Below, in pieces: positions 1 to 7,812 of a stretch of 46,681 bases of DNA. This DNA comes from Bacteroidales bacterium. Its GTDB lineage: Bacteria > Bacteroidota > Bacteroidia > Bacteroidales > UBA932. The position numbers were made by a program, and so were the translations under genes. The stretch covers positions 1 through 46,681 of the forward strand of contig JAKSJO010000020.1 in NCBI GenBank assembly GCA_024398125.1, given 5' to 3'. Under the pieces are notes generated by a model that did no database searches, had not been told where the DNA came from, and saw only the letters and a list, made by a program, of their open reading frames with translations. Within the stretch, counting starts at the first letter, position 1; each line of letters starts with the position of its first letter.

Positions 1-117
1 CATAACGGAAACAAGTTTATTCCGGTTTATGTAACTGAGCAGATGGTAGGTCACAAGCTTGGTGAGTTCGCACCAACCAGAAACTTTAGAGGTCATTCAG
101 GTAACAATAAGAAGTAA
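1..117 (+). CDS. rpsS: 30S ribosomal protein S19, C-terminal part (partial at left edge)
   Basis: Only the last 38 codons and the TAA lie in the window; the start is off the left edge. The visible part has the S19 C-terminal signature ([12 protein letters not shown], then FRGH) and a short basic tail ending NNKK. S19 sits in the head of the 30S subunit. The rplV start codon follows 2 nt after the stop, as expected inside an S10 operon whose earlier genes would lie upstream. Confidence 0.95.
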   Translation, partial: HNGNKFIPVYVTEQMVGHKLGEFAPTRNFRGHSGNNKK

Positions 118-119
118 TT

Positions 120-533
120 ATGGGAAAGCGTAAGAAAGAAATGGCCGAGAGGCTCAAGGCAGCCAAGAAGGTCACAGCTGTTGCCAAGCTGAATGATGTT
201 CCTACTTCACCACGCAAGATGCGTCTCGTTGCAGACACTGTTCGTGGAGTTGAGGTTAACCGCGCACTTGACCTTTTGAAGTTCTCTAAGAGAGAGGCTT
301 CAATCCGTCTGGAGAAGCTCCTCCGCAGCGCGATCGCTAACTGGGAGGCTAAGAACCCTGAGAAGAGCAAGGAGCTCGACAACGGAAATGTATACGTTAA
401 GACCATCATGGTTGATGGCGGTCGTACTCTCAAGAGAATCCGCCCTTGCCCACAGGGTCGTGCAGGACGTATCCGCAAGCGTTCTAACCACGTTACCGTT
501 GTTCTTGATGTTAAACCAGCAGCAGCAGAGTAA
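120..533 (+). CDS. rplV: 50S ribosomal protein L22
   Basis: This 137-residue protein matches L22, which lines the 50S exit tunnel and helps fold 23S rRNA. The conserved core starts near [14 protein letters not shown] (about residues 30-43). The beta-hairpin that reaches into the tunnel is around [12 protein letters not shown] (about 114-125). A Lys/Arg-rich N-terminal stretch and a short Ala-rich tail flank the core. It lies between rpsS and rpsC with gaps of 2 and 6 nt, so it is co-transcribed with them. Confidence 0.97.
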   Translation: MGKRKKEMAERLKAAKKVTAVAKLNDVPTSPRKMRLVADTVRGVEVNRALDLLKFSKREASIRLEKLLRSAIANWEAKNPEKSKELDNGNVYVKTIMVDGGRTLKRIRPCPQGRAGRIRKRSNHVTVVLDVKPAAAE

Positions 534-539
534 TCAATT

Positions 540-1292
540 ATGGGACAGAAAACAAATCCTATCAGCAATAGAATCGGTATCACCCGTGGTTGGGACTCTA
601 ACTGGTGTGGTGGTAACTATGCGGAGAAGATCGCAGAGGATTACGAGATCCGCAAATACCTGACTAGCCGTTGTGCAAAGGCTAGCCTTTCAAAGATCGT
701 CATCGAGAGAACTCTCAAGCTCATTACCGTGACTATCCACGCTGCACGCGTTGGTGTCATCATCGGTAAGGGTGGAAATGACATCGACAAGCTCAAGGAC
801 GAGCTCAAGAACGTAACCAAGAAGGACGTTCAGATCAACGTCATGGAGGTTAAGCGTCCTGAGATCGACGCACACATCGTAGCTGACAGCATCGCTCGTC
901 AGATCGAGGGTCGTGTTTCTTACAGAAGAGCTGTCAAGATGGCTGTTGCCAACGCTATCCGTGTTGGTGCAGAGGGTATCAAGATCCAGATCAGCGGTCG
1001 TATCGGTGGCGCCGAGATGGCACGCAGCGAGATGTACAAGGAGGGTCGTACCCCTCTTCACACCTTCCGCGCAGACATCGACTACGCTCTCGCAGTAGCA
1101 AACACAAAGGTAGGTTGCCTTGGTATCAAGGTTTGGATCTGCAACGGTGAACGCTACGGAAAGCAGGATCTCTCTCCTAACTCAGGAAACGCTGCAAACG
1201 CACAGGCTCCTGCACAGAATGGACGTGGTGGTCGTGATCGTGGCCCACGCCGCGGTGGTGACCGTCGTCCTCGCAGAGACAACCAGAAGTAA
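540..1292 (+). CDS. rpsC: 30S ribosomal protein S3
   Basis: S3 forms part of the mRNA entry site of the 30S subunit. The 250-residue product starts with the typical MGQKTNP, has a type II KH domain with its GKGG loop at about residues 75-78, and the S3 C-terminal domain around [12 protein letters not shown]. The last 30 residues are an Arg/Gly-rich extension ([13 protein letters not shown]) beyond the E. coli length. In the usual gene order rplP follows directly. Here rplP is about 10.3 kb away, so rpsC is the last ribosomal gene of this segment. Confidence 0.97.
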   Translation: MGQKTNPISNRIGITRGWDSNWCGGNYAEKIAEDYEIRKYLTSRCAKASLSKIVIERTLKLITVTIHAARVGVIIGKGGNDIDKLKDELKNVTKKDVQINVMEVKRPEIDAHIVADSIARQIEGRVSYRRAVKMAVANAIRVGAEGIKIQISGRIGGAEMARSEMYKEGRTPLHTFRADIDYALAVANTKVGCLGIKVWICNGERYGKQDLSPNSGNAANAQAPAQNGRGGRDRGPRRGGDRRPRRDNQK

Positions 1293-1314
1293 TTCCTCAA
1301 AGAGTTACAAGTCT

Positions 1315-1349
1315 ATAAAGGCCGGTTCCGGATACGGGATCGGCTTTAT
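1315..1349 (+). terminator. Hairpin after rpsC (possible terminator or attenuator)
   Basis: The outer arms ATAAAGGCCG and CGGCTTTAT pair with one bulged base, and an inner TTCCG/CGGGA stem closes a GATA loop. No clear T-run follows, so termination may be weak and read-through into the next gene is possible. It marks the point where the ribosomal operon is interrupted. No TAnnTTTG promoter was seen between it and the next gene. Confidence 0.5.
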
Positions 1350-1370
1350 AAGTTAAAAGGGAACTAAAAA

Positions 1371-2216
1371 ATGAAGAAGTTTTTTCTTTTCAGCGCAATT
1401 GCGCTTTTTGCAGCGGTAAGCTGCTCAAATGCGAAGCCTAGCCAGGCAGAACTTCTTGAGGCGTACCAGACCGAAACGGAGACCCTCATCACTGCATACC
1501 AGGATAACATGATGGCTACCCAGGCAGATTCGACCCTCACTGACGAGGAAAAGGCAGCGAAGATGCAGATCTTCAGCGACCAGATCGAGAATGACCTTGT
1601 CGGCCTTGCTGTCCTCACCATCACCAAGCATGGCTCGGATTCAGTTGCTCTCAACGCGCTCAAGGATGTCTACTACATGGTAGACGCAGATAAGCTTGAG
1701 CAGCTCCTCGACAACATCAAGGGTGACATCAAGAACGATGCTTTCGTACAGCAGGTATCAGGCAGCCTCCAGGCAAAGAAGTCTACCAAGGAAGGCCAGA
1801 TGTTCACTGATTTCACCATCGAGCAGTATCCTGAGAACGAGAACAAGGGTGTAGTCAAGTTCTCTGACTATATCGGCAAGGGCAAGTATGTCCTCGTTGA
1901 CTTTTGGGCTTCATGGTGCGGCCCATGCAAGGCTGAGCTTCCTAACATCAAGCATGTGTATGACACATATAAGGGTGAGAAGTTCAATGTCCTCAGCGTG
2001 GCTGTATGGGATGACCCTAAGGACACCGAGAGAGCGGCATACGAGCTCGGTATCGACTGGAGCCAGATTGTGAACGCCCAGAATATACCTACCGATATCT
2101 ACGGTATCGATGGTATTCCTCACATCATTCTTTTCGGTCCTGACGGAACCATCGTGAAGAGAGAGCTTCGCGGTGCTGCCATCGAGGCTGCAGTAAAGGA
2201 GGCACTTGGCCTCTAG
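1371..2216 (+). CDS. TlpA-like thioredoxin-fold lipoprotein
   Basis: The 281-residue product has a lipoprotein-type signal with the lipobox Cys at residue 18 (AVSC), so it is probably anchored facing the periplasm. An Ala/Glu-rich helical region covers about residues 25-140. The C-terminal thioredoxin fold has the active site WCGPC at 182-186 and a cis-proline segment GIPHI near 249-253. Such TlpA/ResA-like proteins exchange disulfides in the cell envelope; the partner cannot be told from sequence. The uvrC start lies 3 nt after its stop, so the two are probably co-transcribed. Confidence 0.88.
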   Translation: MKKFFLFSAIALFAAVSCSNAKPSQAELLEAYQTETETLITAYQDNMMATQADSTLTDEEKAAKMQIFSDQIENDLVGLAVLTITKHGSDSVALNALKDVYYMVDADKLEQLLDNIKGDIKNDAFVQQVSGSLQAKKSTKEGQMFTDFTIEQYPENENKGVVKFSDYIGKGKYVLVDFWASWCGPCKAELPNIKHVYDTYKGEKFNVLSVAVWDDPKDTERAAYELGIDWSQIVNAQNIPTDIYGIDGIPHIILFGPDGTIVKRELRGAAIEAAVKEALGL

Positions 2217-2219
2217 CCC

Positions 2220-4013
2220 GTGGACATCCGCGAAAAGATAAGTCTATTACCACATTCCCCCGGGGTCTATCGCTATTATGACTCCGCGGGGAATGTTATC
2301 TATGTAGGTAAGGCAAAGGACCTGAACAAGCGTGTCGCGCAGTATTTCGTGTCCGAAGACCGCCTCAACCTCAAGACAAGGATACTTGTCTCCAAGATTG
2401 CTGACGTCCAGTATGCTGTCGTCGACAGCGAGGCTGACGCCCTGCTTCTGGAGAACAACCTGATCAAGCAGTACAAGCCGCGCTACAACATACTGCTTAA
2501 GGATTCCAAGACCTATCCTTGGATATGCGTAACCGGTGAAACCTTCCCTCGCGTCTTTTTGACCAGGAAAGTGGTTCATAATGGTTCACGCTATTTCGGA
2601 CCATACAGTTCGGTCAAGCATGCACGTCATCTCCTGGACTTCATAAATGAGAACTATATGCTCCGTTCCTGCCGTCACAAGATTGACTCGGAGACAATCC
2701 TGCGCGGCAAGATAAGACCTTGCATCGACTACCAGATCCATCGCTGCTCAGGCTGTTGTGCCGGGGCGATATCCGTGAAGGAGTATAACGAGGGCATCGA
2801 GGAAATCGTTGCGATACTCAAAGGTGGTACTGGAGAGATTATCCGTGGGTACAAGGCTCGAATGATAGAGGCTGCCGAGGCGCTAGCCTTTGAGCAGGCC
2901 CAGATGTACAAGGAGAAGATTGAGTCTCTCCAGAATCATTATGCCCGAACCATCATTTCTACCGACAGGCATGTCGACTGCGACGTCTTCTCGCTGGATT
3001 TCGACGGGAACGAAGCTTTTGGAAACTTCCTCAGGGTACGTTCGGGGGCCATCGTCCAGTCTCTCAACCTCGGTTTCAGGATGAACATCGAAGAGGATCG
3101 TGAAACCGTTCTCAGTACATTCATCGGCGAGATTGAATCCAAGTTCGGCAGACTGTCTCATGAGATAGTTGTTCCCTTCCTGCCGGATGTCGAGCTGCCG
3201 AACATCGAATTCATAATTCCTGTCCGTGGAGACAAGCTCCAGATGCTCGGTCTCAGCCTCAAGAATGCGAAGGAGTTTCACCTCAATTCCCTCCTTCAGC
3301 GCGAGCATACTGATCCGGAGGCCTTCCACCAGAAGGTAATGGAGGACCTGAGGGACGCTCTCGGCATGAAGGTCCTGCCGGTGCATATGGAGTGTTTCGA
3401 TAACTCGAATACCCAGGGTACGGATCCGGTTGCGTCATGTGTGGTATTCCGCAACGTAGAGCCTTGCAAGAAGGATTATCGCAAGTTCAAGATTAAGACC
3501 GTCATAGGCGCGAACGACTTTGCTTCCATGAAGGAAGTGGTCAACAGGCGCTATTCAAGAATGCTGGAAGAGGCTCCGGACGATCTGCCCCAGCTCGTCG
3601 TCATCGATGGCGGCAAGGGTCAGCTTGATTTCGCCTTCCAGGCTCTGGCCGAGCTTGGCCTGACCGACAGGATAACTGTGATCGGCCTCGCAAAGCGTAT
3701 GGAGGAGGTGATCCGCGTAGGGGATCCTTATCCTCTGTTCATCGACAGGAATTCGCAGGCCCTGAAAGTTCTGCAGCATATCCGTGACGAGGCGCACCGC
3801 TTCGGTATCACGTTCCATCGCAGCCTGCGTGACAAGTCCGGCATGAGGTCAGCCCTCAGGGAGATAAAGGGCGTGGGCGAGAAGACTGAACAGCGTCTGT
3901 TGATGCATTTCGGCAGCGTAGCCCGCATCAGCGCGGCTCCGGTCGAAGACATTGCAAGGCTGGTAGGCCCTGCATTGGCTGATACGATAAAGAAAACACT
4001 TAACGAACAGTAG
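2220..4013 (+). CDS. uvrC: Excinuclease ABC subunit C
   Basis: UvrC makes both incisions during nucleotide excision repair after damage recognition by UvrA/UvrB. The 597-residue protein has an N-terminal GIY-YIG nuclease domain (GVYRYYD...IYVGKAKDLNKRV), a cysteine cluster (RPC, HRC, SGCC) at the position of the UvrC iron-sulfur site, a UVR helix pair around residues 200-245, the RNase H-like 5' nuclease domain (ECFDNSN, VIDGGKGQL, DEAHRF) and C-terminal HhH motifs (IKGVGEKT). Length is normal. Translation probably starts at GTG 2220, 3 nt after the previous stop; pnuC follows after 4 nt. Confidence 0.96.
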   Translation: MDIREKISLLPHSPGVYRYYDSAGNVIYVGKAKDLNKRVAQYFVSEDRLNLKTRILVSKIADVQYAVVDSEADALLLENNLIKQYKPRYNILLKDSKTYPWICVTGETFPRVFLTRKVVHNGSRYFGPYSSVKHARHLLDFINENYMLRSCRHKIDSETILRGKIRPCIDYQIHRCSGCCAGAISVKEYNEGIEEIVAILKGGTGEIIRGYKARMIEAAEALAFEQAQMYKEKIESLQNHYARTIISTDRHVDCDVFSLDFDGNEAFGNFLRVRSGAIVQSLNLGFRMNIEEDRETVLSTFIGEIESKFGRLSHEIVVPFLPDVELPNIEFIIPVRGDKLQMLGLSLKNAKEFHLNSLLQREHTDPEAFHQKVMEDLRDALGMKVLPVHMECFDNSNTQGTDPVASCVVFRNVEPCKKDYRKFKIKTVIGANDFASMKEVVNRRYSRMLEEAPDDLPQLVVIDGGKGQLDFAFQALAELGLTDRITVIGLAKRMEEVIRVGDPYPLFIDRNSQALKVLQHIRDEAHRFGITFHRSLRDKSGMRSALREIKGVGEKTEQRLLMHFGSVARISAAPVEDIARLVGPALADTIKKTLNEQ

Positions 4014-4017
4014 ACAA

Positions 4018-4755
4018 ATGGCATTCAACGAAAAGAAGTTCAACAAGATCTTCAATGTCTGCATCCTTGCCGGGATGACGATTATGACTGTGCTGCTTAC
4101 AGCATTCAAGCTCGTATCTGCCGATACAGGCAGGCTCTTGCTTCTTATTTCTGCTTTTGGTTCCATCATGGGCGTCTGCAGTACAGTTGCTTCGGCAAAT
4201 GGTAAGATATGGACGTTCTTCTTCGGCTTTTTTGATGTATCCATATATGCCGTTGCCTGCTTCATCGGGGCCAAGTATGGAAATGCCATCCTGCACGCGG
4301 TCTATTTTGTCCCTATGCAGTTCATCGGCTGGTACCAGTGGAACAAACGCGGCAATTCCGAGGAGAATCAGGTGAAGGCTCGCCGCTTCAGCCGCAGCCA
4401 GTGGCTGTTCTATTCACTCATCTTCCTGGTTGGCTCCATCATTTCCTACTTTATCCTTGCCCGTTTTGACAGGGAGTCGGCAGATGCTTTCATCAAGTGG
4501 GCGGTTGTCCTTGATGTAGTCCCTATGATGTGCAACATACTCGGACAGCTGCTTATGTCCATGGCTTATATGGAGCAGTGGGTGTTCTGGATCGGAGTGA
4601 ACATTTTCTCCATCCTCATGTGGATCACAACATACAGCAAGACCCAGGATTCGTATGCTTTGATCTATGTGGTAAAGTATTCTTTCTATCTCATCAATTC
4701 CCTTAATGGTCTTCGCATCTGGCTTAACCTCAGCCGCCCGGAAACCGCTAAGTAA
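4018..4755 (+). CDS. pnuC: PnuC-family nicotinamide mononucleoside (vitamin) transporter
   Basis: This is a 245-residue integral inner-membrane protein with about seven hydrophobic segments. The family-typical aromatic motifs PMQFIGWYQW (near residue 100), WVFWIGVN and a C-terminal KYSFYLINSLNGLRIW are visible. PnuC proteins move nicotinamide riboside, or in subfamilies thiamine or other vitamins, by facilitated diffusion. No riboswitch was seen upstream to hint at the substrate. It follows uvrC after 4 nt in the same transcription unit. Family is confident, substrate is not. Confidence 0.88.
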   Translation: MAFNEKKFNKIFNVCILAGMTIMTVLLTAFKLVSADTGRLLLLISAFGSIMGVCSTVASANGKIWTFFFGFFDVSIYAVACFIGAKYGNAILHAVYFVPMQFIGWYQWNKRGNSEENQVKARRFSRSQWLFYSLIFLVGSIISYFILARFDRESADAFIKWAVVLDVVPMMCNILGQLLMSMAYMEQWVFWIGVNIFSILMWITTYSKTQDSYALIYVVKYSFYLINSLNGLRIWLNLSRPETAK

Positions 4756-4773
4756 CTGAAAAGCCCCAAGTTT

Positions 4774-4803
4774 TTGGTTATTCCAGCTTTTTTGCTAAAT
4801 TTG
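4774..4803 (+). promoter_or_regulatory. Bacteroidota-type promoter for acpP
   Basis: TTG at 4774-4776 and TAAATTTG at 4796-4803 are separated by 19 nt, matching the TTG / TAnnTTTG consensus. This leaves a 5' UTR of roughly 45 nt before acpP. Confidence 0.7.
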
Positions 4804-4855
4804 TGGCGAAAACGTGACAGTGTATATTAAAACATAAACTTAATTTTTTACTATT

Positions 4856-5110
4856 ATGCAGCACGAGGAAATCGTAAAGAAGGTAAAGGACATCATCGTT
4901 GACAAGCTCGCTGTTGAGGCACAGCAGGTTACCGAGGAGGCAAACTTCACCAATGATCTTGGCGCAGACTCACTTGACACCGTAGAGCTTCTTATGGAGT
5001 TCGAGCGCGTGTTCGACATCAAGATTCCTGATGAGGAGGCTAGCAACATCGCTACCGTTAAGGACGCTGTTGACAGAGTTGAGGCTAAGCTCGTAGAGCT
5101 CGGAAAGTAA
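4856..5110 (+). CDS. acpP: Acyl carrier protein
   Basis: The 84-residue acidic helical protein has the phosphopantetheine attachment serine in [15 protein letters not shown] (Ser at about residue 39). It carries acyl chains through type II fatty-acid synthesis in the cytoplasm. It has its own promoter and a strong terminator, so it is monocistronic. In many Bacteroidota fabF follows acpP; here a convergent DUF4270 gene lies downstream instead. Confidence 0.96.
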   Translation: MQHEEIVKKVKDIIVDKLAVEAQQVTEEANFTNDLGADSLDTVELLMEFERVFDIKIPDEEASNIATVKDAVDRVEAKLVELGK

Positions 5111-5139
5111 TTCCGGACTTCAATTGAATTGAAACATCA

Positions 5140-5176
5140 AAGAACCCGACTGGAAACAGCCGGGTTCTTCTTTTTT
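5140..5176 (+). terminator. Intrinsic terminator after acpP
   Basis: The 9-bp stem AAGAACCCG/CGGGTTCTT (5140-5148 and 5161-5169) is followed by C and a T-run. It lies between convergent acpP and the DUF4270 gene. On the minus strand the arm is followed by a weaker T-rich stretch, so it may serve both genes. Confidence 0.88.
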
Positions 5177-5191
5177 GTATCTGTTTTGTAT

Positions 5192-6892
5192 CTAGTTCTT
5201 GCGAGGGATAGAGTAGACGAAGTGGAACATTGGCTTCCTCTCGCTATCCGATTCTGGGCCTATGAGCTTTCCTCTGTAGAAGCGGTCTCTGTCAAGCTCG
5301 ATAGACGAGAATGTTGAGTTGCCTGACATCATGGCTGCCATCATCGCCATGTTGTAGTAGTTGCTGCCGTAGCCATATCCGTAGCCACCGTAACCATAAC
5401 CGCCGTATCCCATTCCGTATCCGCCATAGCCCATGCCATAGCCGCCGTATCCCATACCGTATCCACCATAACCGCCATAGCCGCCGTATCCGTACATGTT
5501 GTTATAGTAGTTGGCCATGCTCATGGCACTCATGTAGTTCATCATTTCCGAACCGTCATCTTCGTTCTCGGTGATTTCCTTCTTCATGATCATGAACCAG
5601 ATGTCGTAGTTGCTGAGTTTTGCGCTTTCGCTGGCCTTCAGGACATGCTGGAGGTGGTATGTGGCGTCAGCCCTGTACTCAAGGAGTGATCGGTTGATCT
5701 TTCCCGGCTCCTCACTGGTCGATGTCGCATCGGTAAGGCTGCCGTAGCTTACGCCTTCCTTGAAGGAGATTCTTGCGGTAGGATTGAGGTACTCAGGATA
5801 GAAGTTGAGATCGGTCCACTCCTCGGGCATCTCGAATGGGAAGATGATTGAAGCCCTGTTGACAATGACCTCCTCGGGCTTGTCTGTATGCTTTGATACC
5901 TCTTCCTTCATGATTTTCTGGAGGTATTCTGCAGGAATGACAGGCTTGAGACCGCCGCCGCCCTCGATGGTGATAGTCTCTCCGGCCTTCATTGCGCGGT
6001 CACGGGTCTCGTGGGTCGCAACGTTGTATGCGTAGAGTGGGAAGGTCTCTCCGTTATTGGTATTTACGCTGGAGAGAAGGGAATCCACTCTGTATACTTT
6101 CTGTGGGCAGAGATAGAAAAGGAATGTGGTGTCTTTGCGCTTTCCTTCGTATTCCGAATTGAAATCCAGTCTTGCGTACTGGCCGCTTACGGTGTTGTAT
6201 GAGCTGCTGTAGCTGAGCTGGAGCTTGAAGATGTTGATTCTTCCGCCTATTGCCTTTGGTGCGTCCGAGGTAAGATAGATGCCCGGGAACTTCTTGAGGT
6301 ATGTATTGAGGTCCTTGAGGTCTTCCTGCTTGATGTTCATGTACCTCTTGCCATATTCCTCCGTGAAGTTGAATGAGAGCGAATCGGTGGTGCCGGAAAC
6401 CATAGGGATGCCTTTTGATATTCTTTTGTTTCCGTGTGCGAGGCTGGCGTTGATGTCGTTCTTGGTGAAGTCCAGGACCTCCTCGAGCTCATATACGTTG
6501 ATGTTCTGGAGCAGGTGCTCCTGATTCTCCTGGAATACGGAGGTGGTATCACGGGCTACGCTGAAGTAGAATCTCTTGTAAACAGGATTCTTTCCGTAGT
6601 CGAGGGTGTCGAGCAGCGGGAGAAGGGTTACGGCGCTTGACCTGGTGGTCAGTCCGAACTCTTTGTCACGGATGGCTCCGACTGTGATCTTGGTGTTGGA
6701 ATAGCCTGAAAGGCTGTCCGCCATCCTCAGCTCGATGTTCTCGATAGGGATGTCGGCATAGTAGGTATCGAACAGCTGGTCTGTAGGAACAGTGTTTGTT
6801 CCGAGCCTGTAGTCCGTTTCTATGCAGGAACTGACACCGAAGCACGCAGCGACTGCGAGAGCTGCGAATCCGGCTTTGTTGAAGATGTTCAT
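5192..6892 (-). CDS. DUF4270 lipoprotein with Gly/Tyr-rich tract
   Basis: This is a DUF4270-family lipoprotein with signal MNIFNKAGFAALAVAACFG and lipobox VSSC, followed by the family-typical start IETDYRLG. The body is a long beta-rich region without known catalytic motifs; function is unknown. Near the C terminus, between two regular segments, lies a low-complexity Gly/Tyr tract, after which the conserved-looking end (FSSIELDRDRFYRGKLIG) resumes, so the reading frame is intact. An ATG at 6907 would add five residues and overlap the upstream gene by 14 nt; the 6892 ATG leaves a 1-nt gap. It is co-transcribed with the GlgA-like gene. Confidence 0.85.
   Translation of the reverse strand: MNIFNKAGFAALAVAACFGVSSCIETDYRLGTNTVPTDQLFDTYYADIPIENIELRMADSLSGYSNTKITVGAIRDKEFGLTTRSSAVTLLPLLDTLDYGKNPVYKRFYFSVARDTTSVFQENQEHLLQNINVYELEEVLDFTKNDINASLAHGNKRISKGIPMVSGTTDSLSFNFTEEYGKRYMNIKQEDLKDLNTYLKKFPGIYLTSDAPKAIGGRINIFKLQLSYSSSYNTVSGQYARLDFNSEYEGKRKDTTFLFYLCPQKVYRVDSLLSSVNTNNGETFPLYAYNVATHETRDRAMKAGETITIEGGGGLKPVIPAEYLQKIMKEEVSKHTDKPEEVIVNRASIIFPFEMPEEWTDLNFYPEYLNPTARISFKEGVSYGSLTDATSTSEEPGKINRSLLEYRADATYHLQHVLKASESAKLSNYDIWFMIMKKEITENEDDGSEMMNYMSAMSMANYYNNMYGYGGYGGYGGYGMGYGGYGMGYGGYGMGYGGYGYGGYGYGYGSNYYNMAMMAAMMSGNSTFSSIELDRDRFYRGKLIGPESDSERKPMFHFVYSIPRKN
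5366..5494 (-). repeat. Tandem Gly-Tyr-Gly coding repeat inside the DUF4270 gene
   Basis: About 43 codons encode only Gly and Tyr plus occasional Met, in units such as GYGGYGMGYGGYGM. Units are 12-21 bp long with GGC/GGA/GGT and TAC/TAT codon variation, so the DNA repeat is imperfect and in frame throughout. The tract is flanked by Asn/Tyr/Met-rich segments (ANYYNNMY and SNYYNMAMMAAMM). Confidence 0.9.
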
Positions 6893-6893
6893 C

Positions 6894-7718
6894 TTAAAGA
6901 CTGTCATAAAAATTATCGTAGTCCTCCACGTACTTTCCGCTTTCGATGGCGGCTGCGTCGAATGGGAGAACAGGGATCTTCAGCTCGCTGCAGAAATCTC
7001 CGAGTCCGGCAGGGATGCCTTCCGAACCCATGATGACTCCGTCAGAGTAGCTGATGGCTGTTTTCGCAAGATTTATGCCATCGGCTTTCTCTGTGAGCCA
7101 AGGGATGTCGGCTGCGGTGATGTTGCCGAACAGGGCGGATTCGCCGGTGTTGGCTGCGAACTTTTCCGATGGGATGTCGTCATAGAGGGAAAGGACAACC
7201 TTGCTGTTGCTGAAGATAGGATCGTCCTTGTACGCTTTCTTGAGATAGAGAGGGAGAAGGTGCGAGATCCAGCCCTGGCAGTGGATGACGTCCGGAGCCC
7301 AGCGGAGCTTCTTGACTGTCTCGAGCACACCGCGGGCGAAGAAGATGGCTCTTTCCCCGTTGTCTTCAAAGAAGGTTCCGTTGTCATCGCGGAAGACCTG
7401 CTTGCGGCGGAAGTAGTCTTCGTTGTCGATGAAGTACACCTGGATCCTTGCTGAGGAGATGGATGCGACCTTGATGATCAGCGGTCTGTCGACGTCGCTG
7501 ATGATTATGTTCATTCCGGAGAGGCGGATCACCTCATGAAGCTGGTTCCTTCTCTCGTTGATACAGCCATATCGCGGCATGAAAGAACGGATTTCCTTGT
7601 GACGTTCCTGGATGCCCTGGGGAAGATAACGACCAATCTTTGAAATCTCTGTTTCAGGCAGGTAGGGATAGATTTCCGAGTTTACGAAAAGTATTCTTTT
7701 TACTGAGCCTTCAGCCAT
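6894..7718 (-). CDS. Glycogen/starch synthase N-terminal-domain protein (GT5-like, no GT-B C-terminal domain)
   Basis: The 274-residue product starts with KRILFVNSEIYPYLPETEISKIG, like the N-terminal Rossmann domain of glycogen synthase, and keeps PDVIHCQGWISHLLPLYLKK. The ADP-glucose-binding KTGGL motif is replaced by SKIGRY and the whole second domain is absent, so it is unlikely to make glycogen alone. Short proteins of this type recur in Bacteroidota with unclear function. ATG 7718 was chosen because the -7 motif at 7744-7751 would start transcription downstream of ATG 7742. The DUF4270 gene follows immediately. Confidence 0.8.
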   Translation of the reverse strand: MAEGSVKRILFVNSEIYPYLPETEISKIGRYLPQGIQERHKEIRSFMPRYGCINERRNQLHEVIRLSGMNIIISDVDRPLIIKVASISSARIQVYFIDNEDYFRRKQVFRDDNGTFFEDNGERAIFFARGVLETVKKLRWAPDVIHCQGWISHLLPLYLKKAYKDDPIFSNSKVVLSLYDDIPSEKFAANTGESALFGNITAADIPWLTEKADGINLAKTAISYSDGVIMGSEGIPAGLGDFCSELKIPVLPFDAAAIESGKYVEDYDNFYDSL

Positions 7719-7743
7719 CTTTGAAGCATTTTGGTTATTCATG

Positions 7744-7751
7744 CAAAGATA
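7744..7751 (-). promoter_or_regulatory. -7 element for the GlgA-like/DUF4270 operon
   Basis: The minus strand reads TATCTTTG, the commonest form of the Bacteroidota -7 motif. No good TTG element was found at the right distance. It is about 30 nt from the oppositely oriented -7 element of ftsX. Confidence 0.6.
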
Positions 7752-7781
7752 ACATTTTTTTTCCAAATCTACATATTTCAC

Positions 7782-7789
7782 TATCTTTG
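7782..7789 (+). promoter_or_regulatory. -7 element for the ftsX operon
   Basis: TATCTTTG lies 23 nt before the ftsX ATG. The -33 region is T-rich but lacks TTG. It is divergent from the GlgA-like promoter in the same short intergenic region. Confidence 0.6.
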
Positions 7790-7812
7790 GCGGTTGATAT
7801 ACTTTATCTTAT

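Noticed and set aside
5366-5494. CRISPR array
   Set aside because: The repeats are protein-coding Gly/Tyr units in frame, without spacers.
7719-7781. Longer GlgA-like starts at 7781 and 7742
   Set aside because: Both lie upstream of the predicted transcription start from the 7744-7751 motif.
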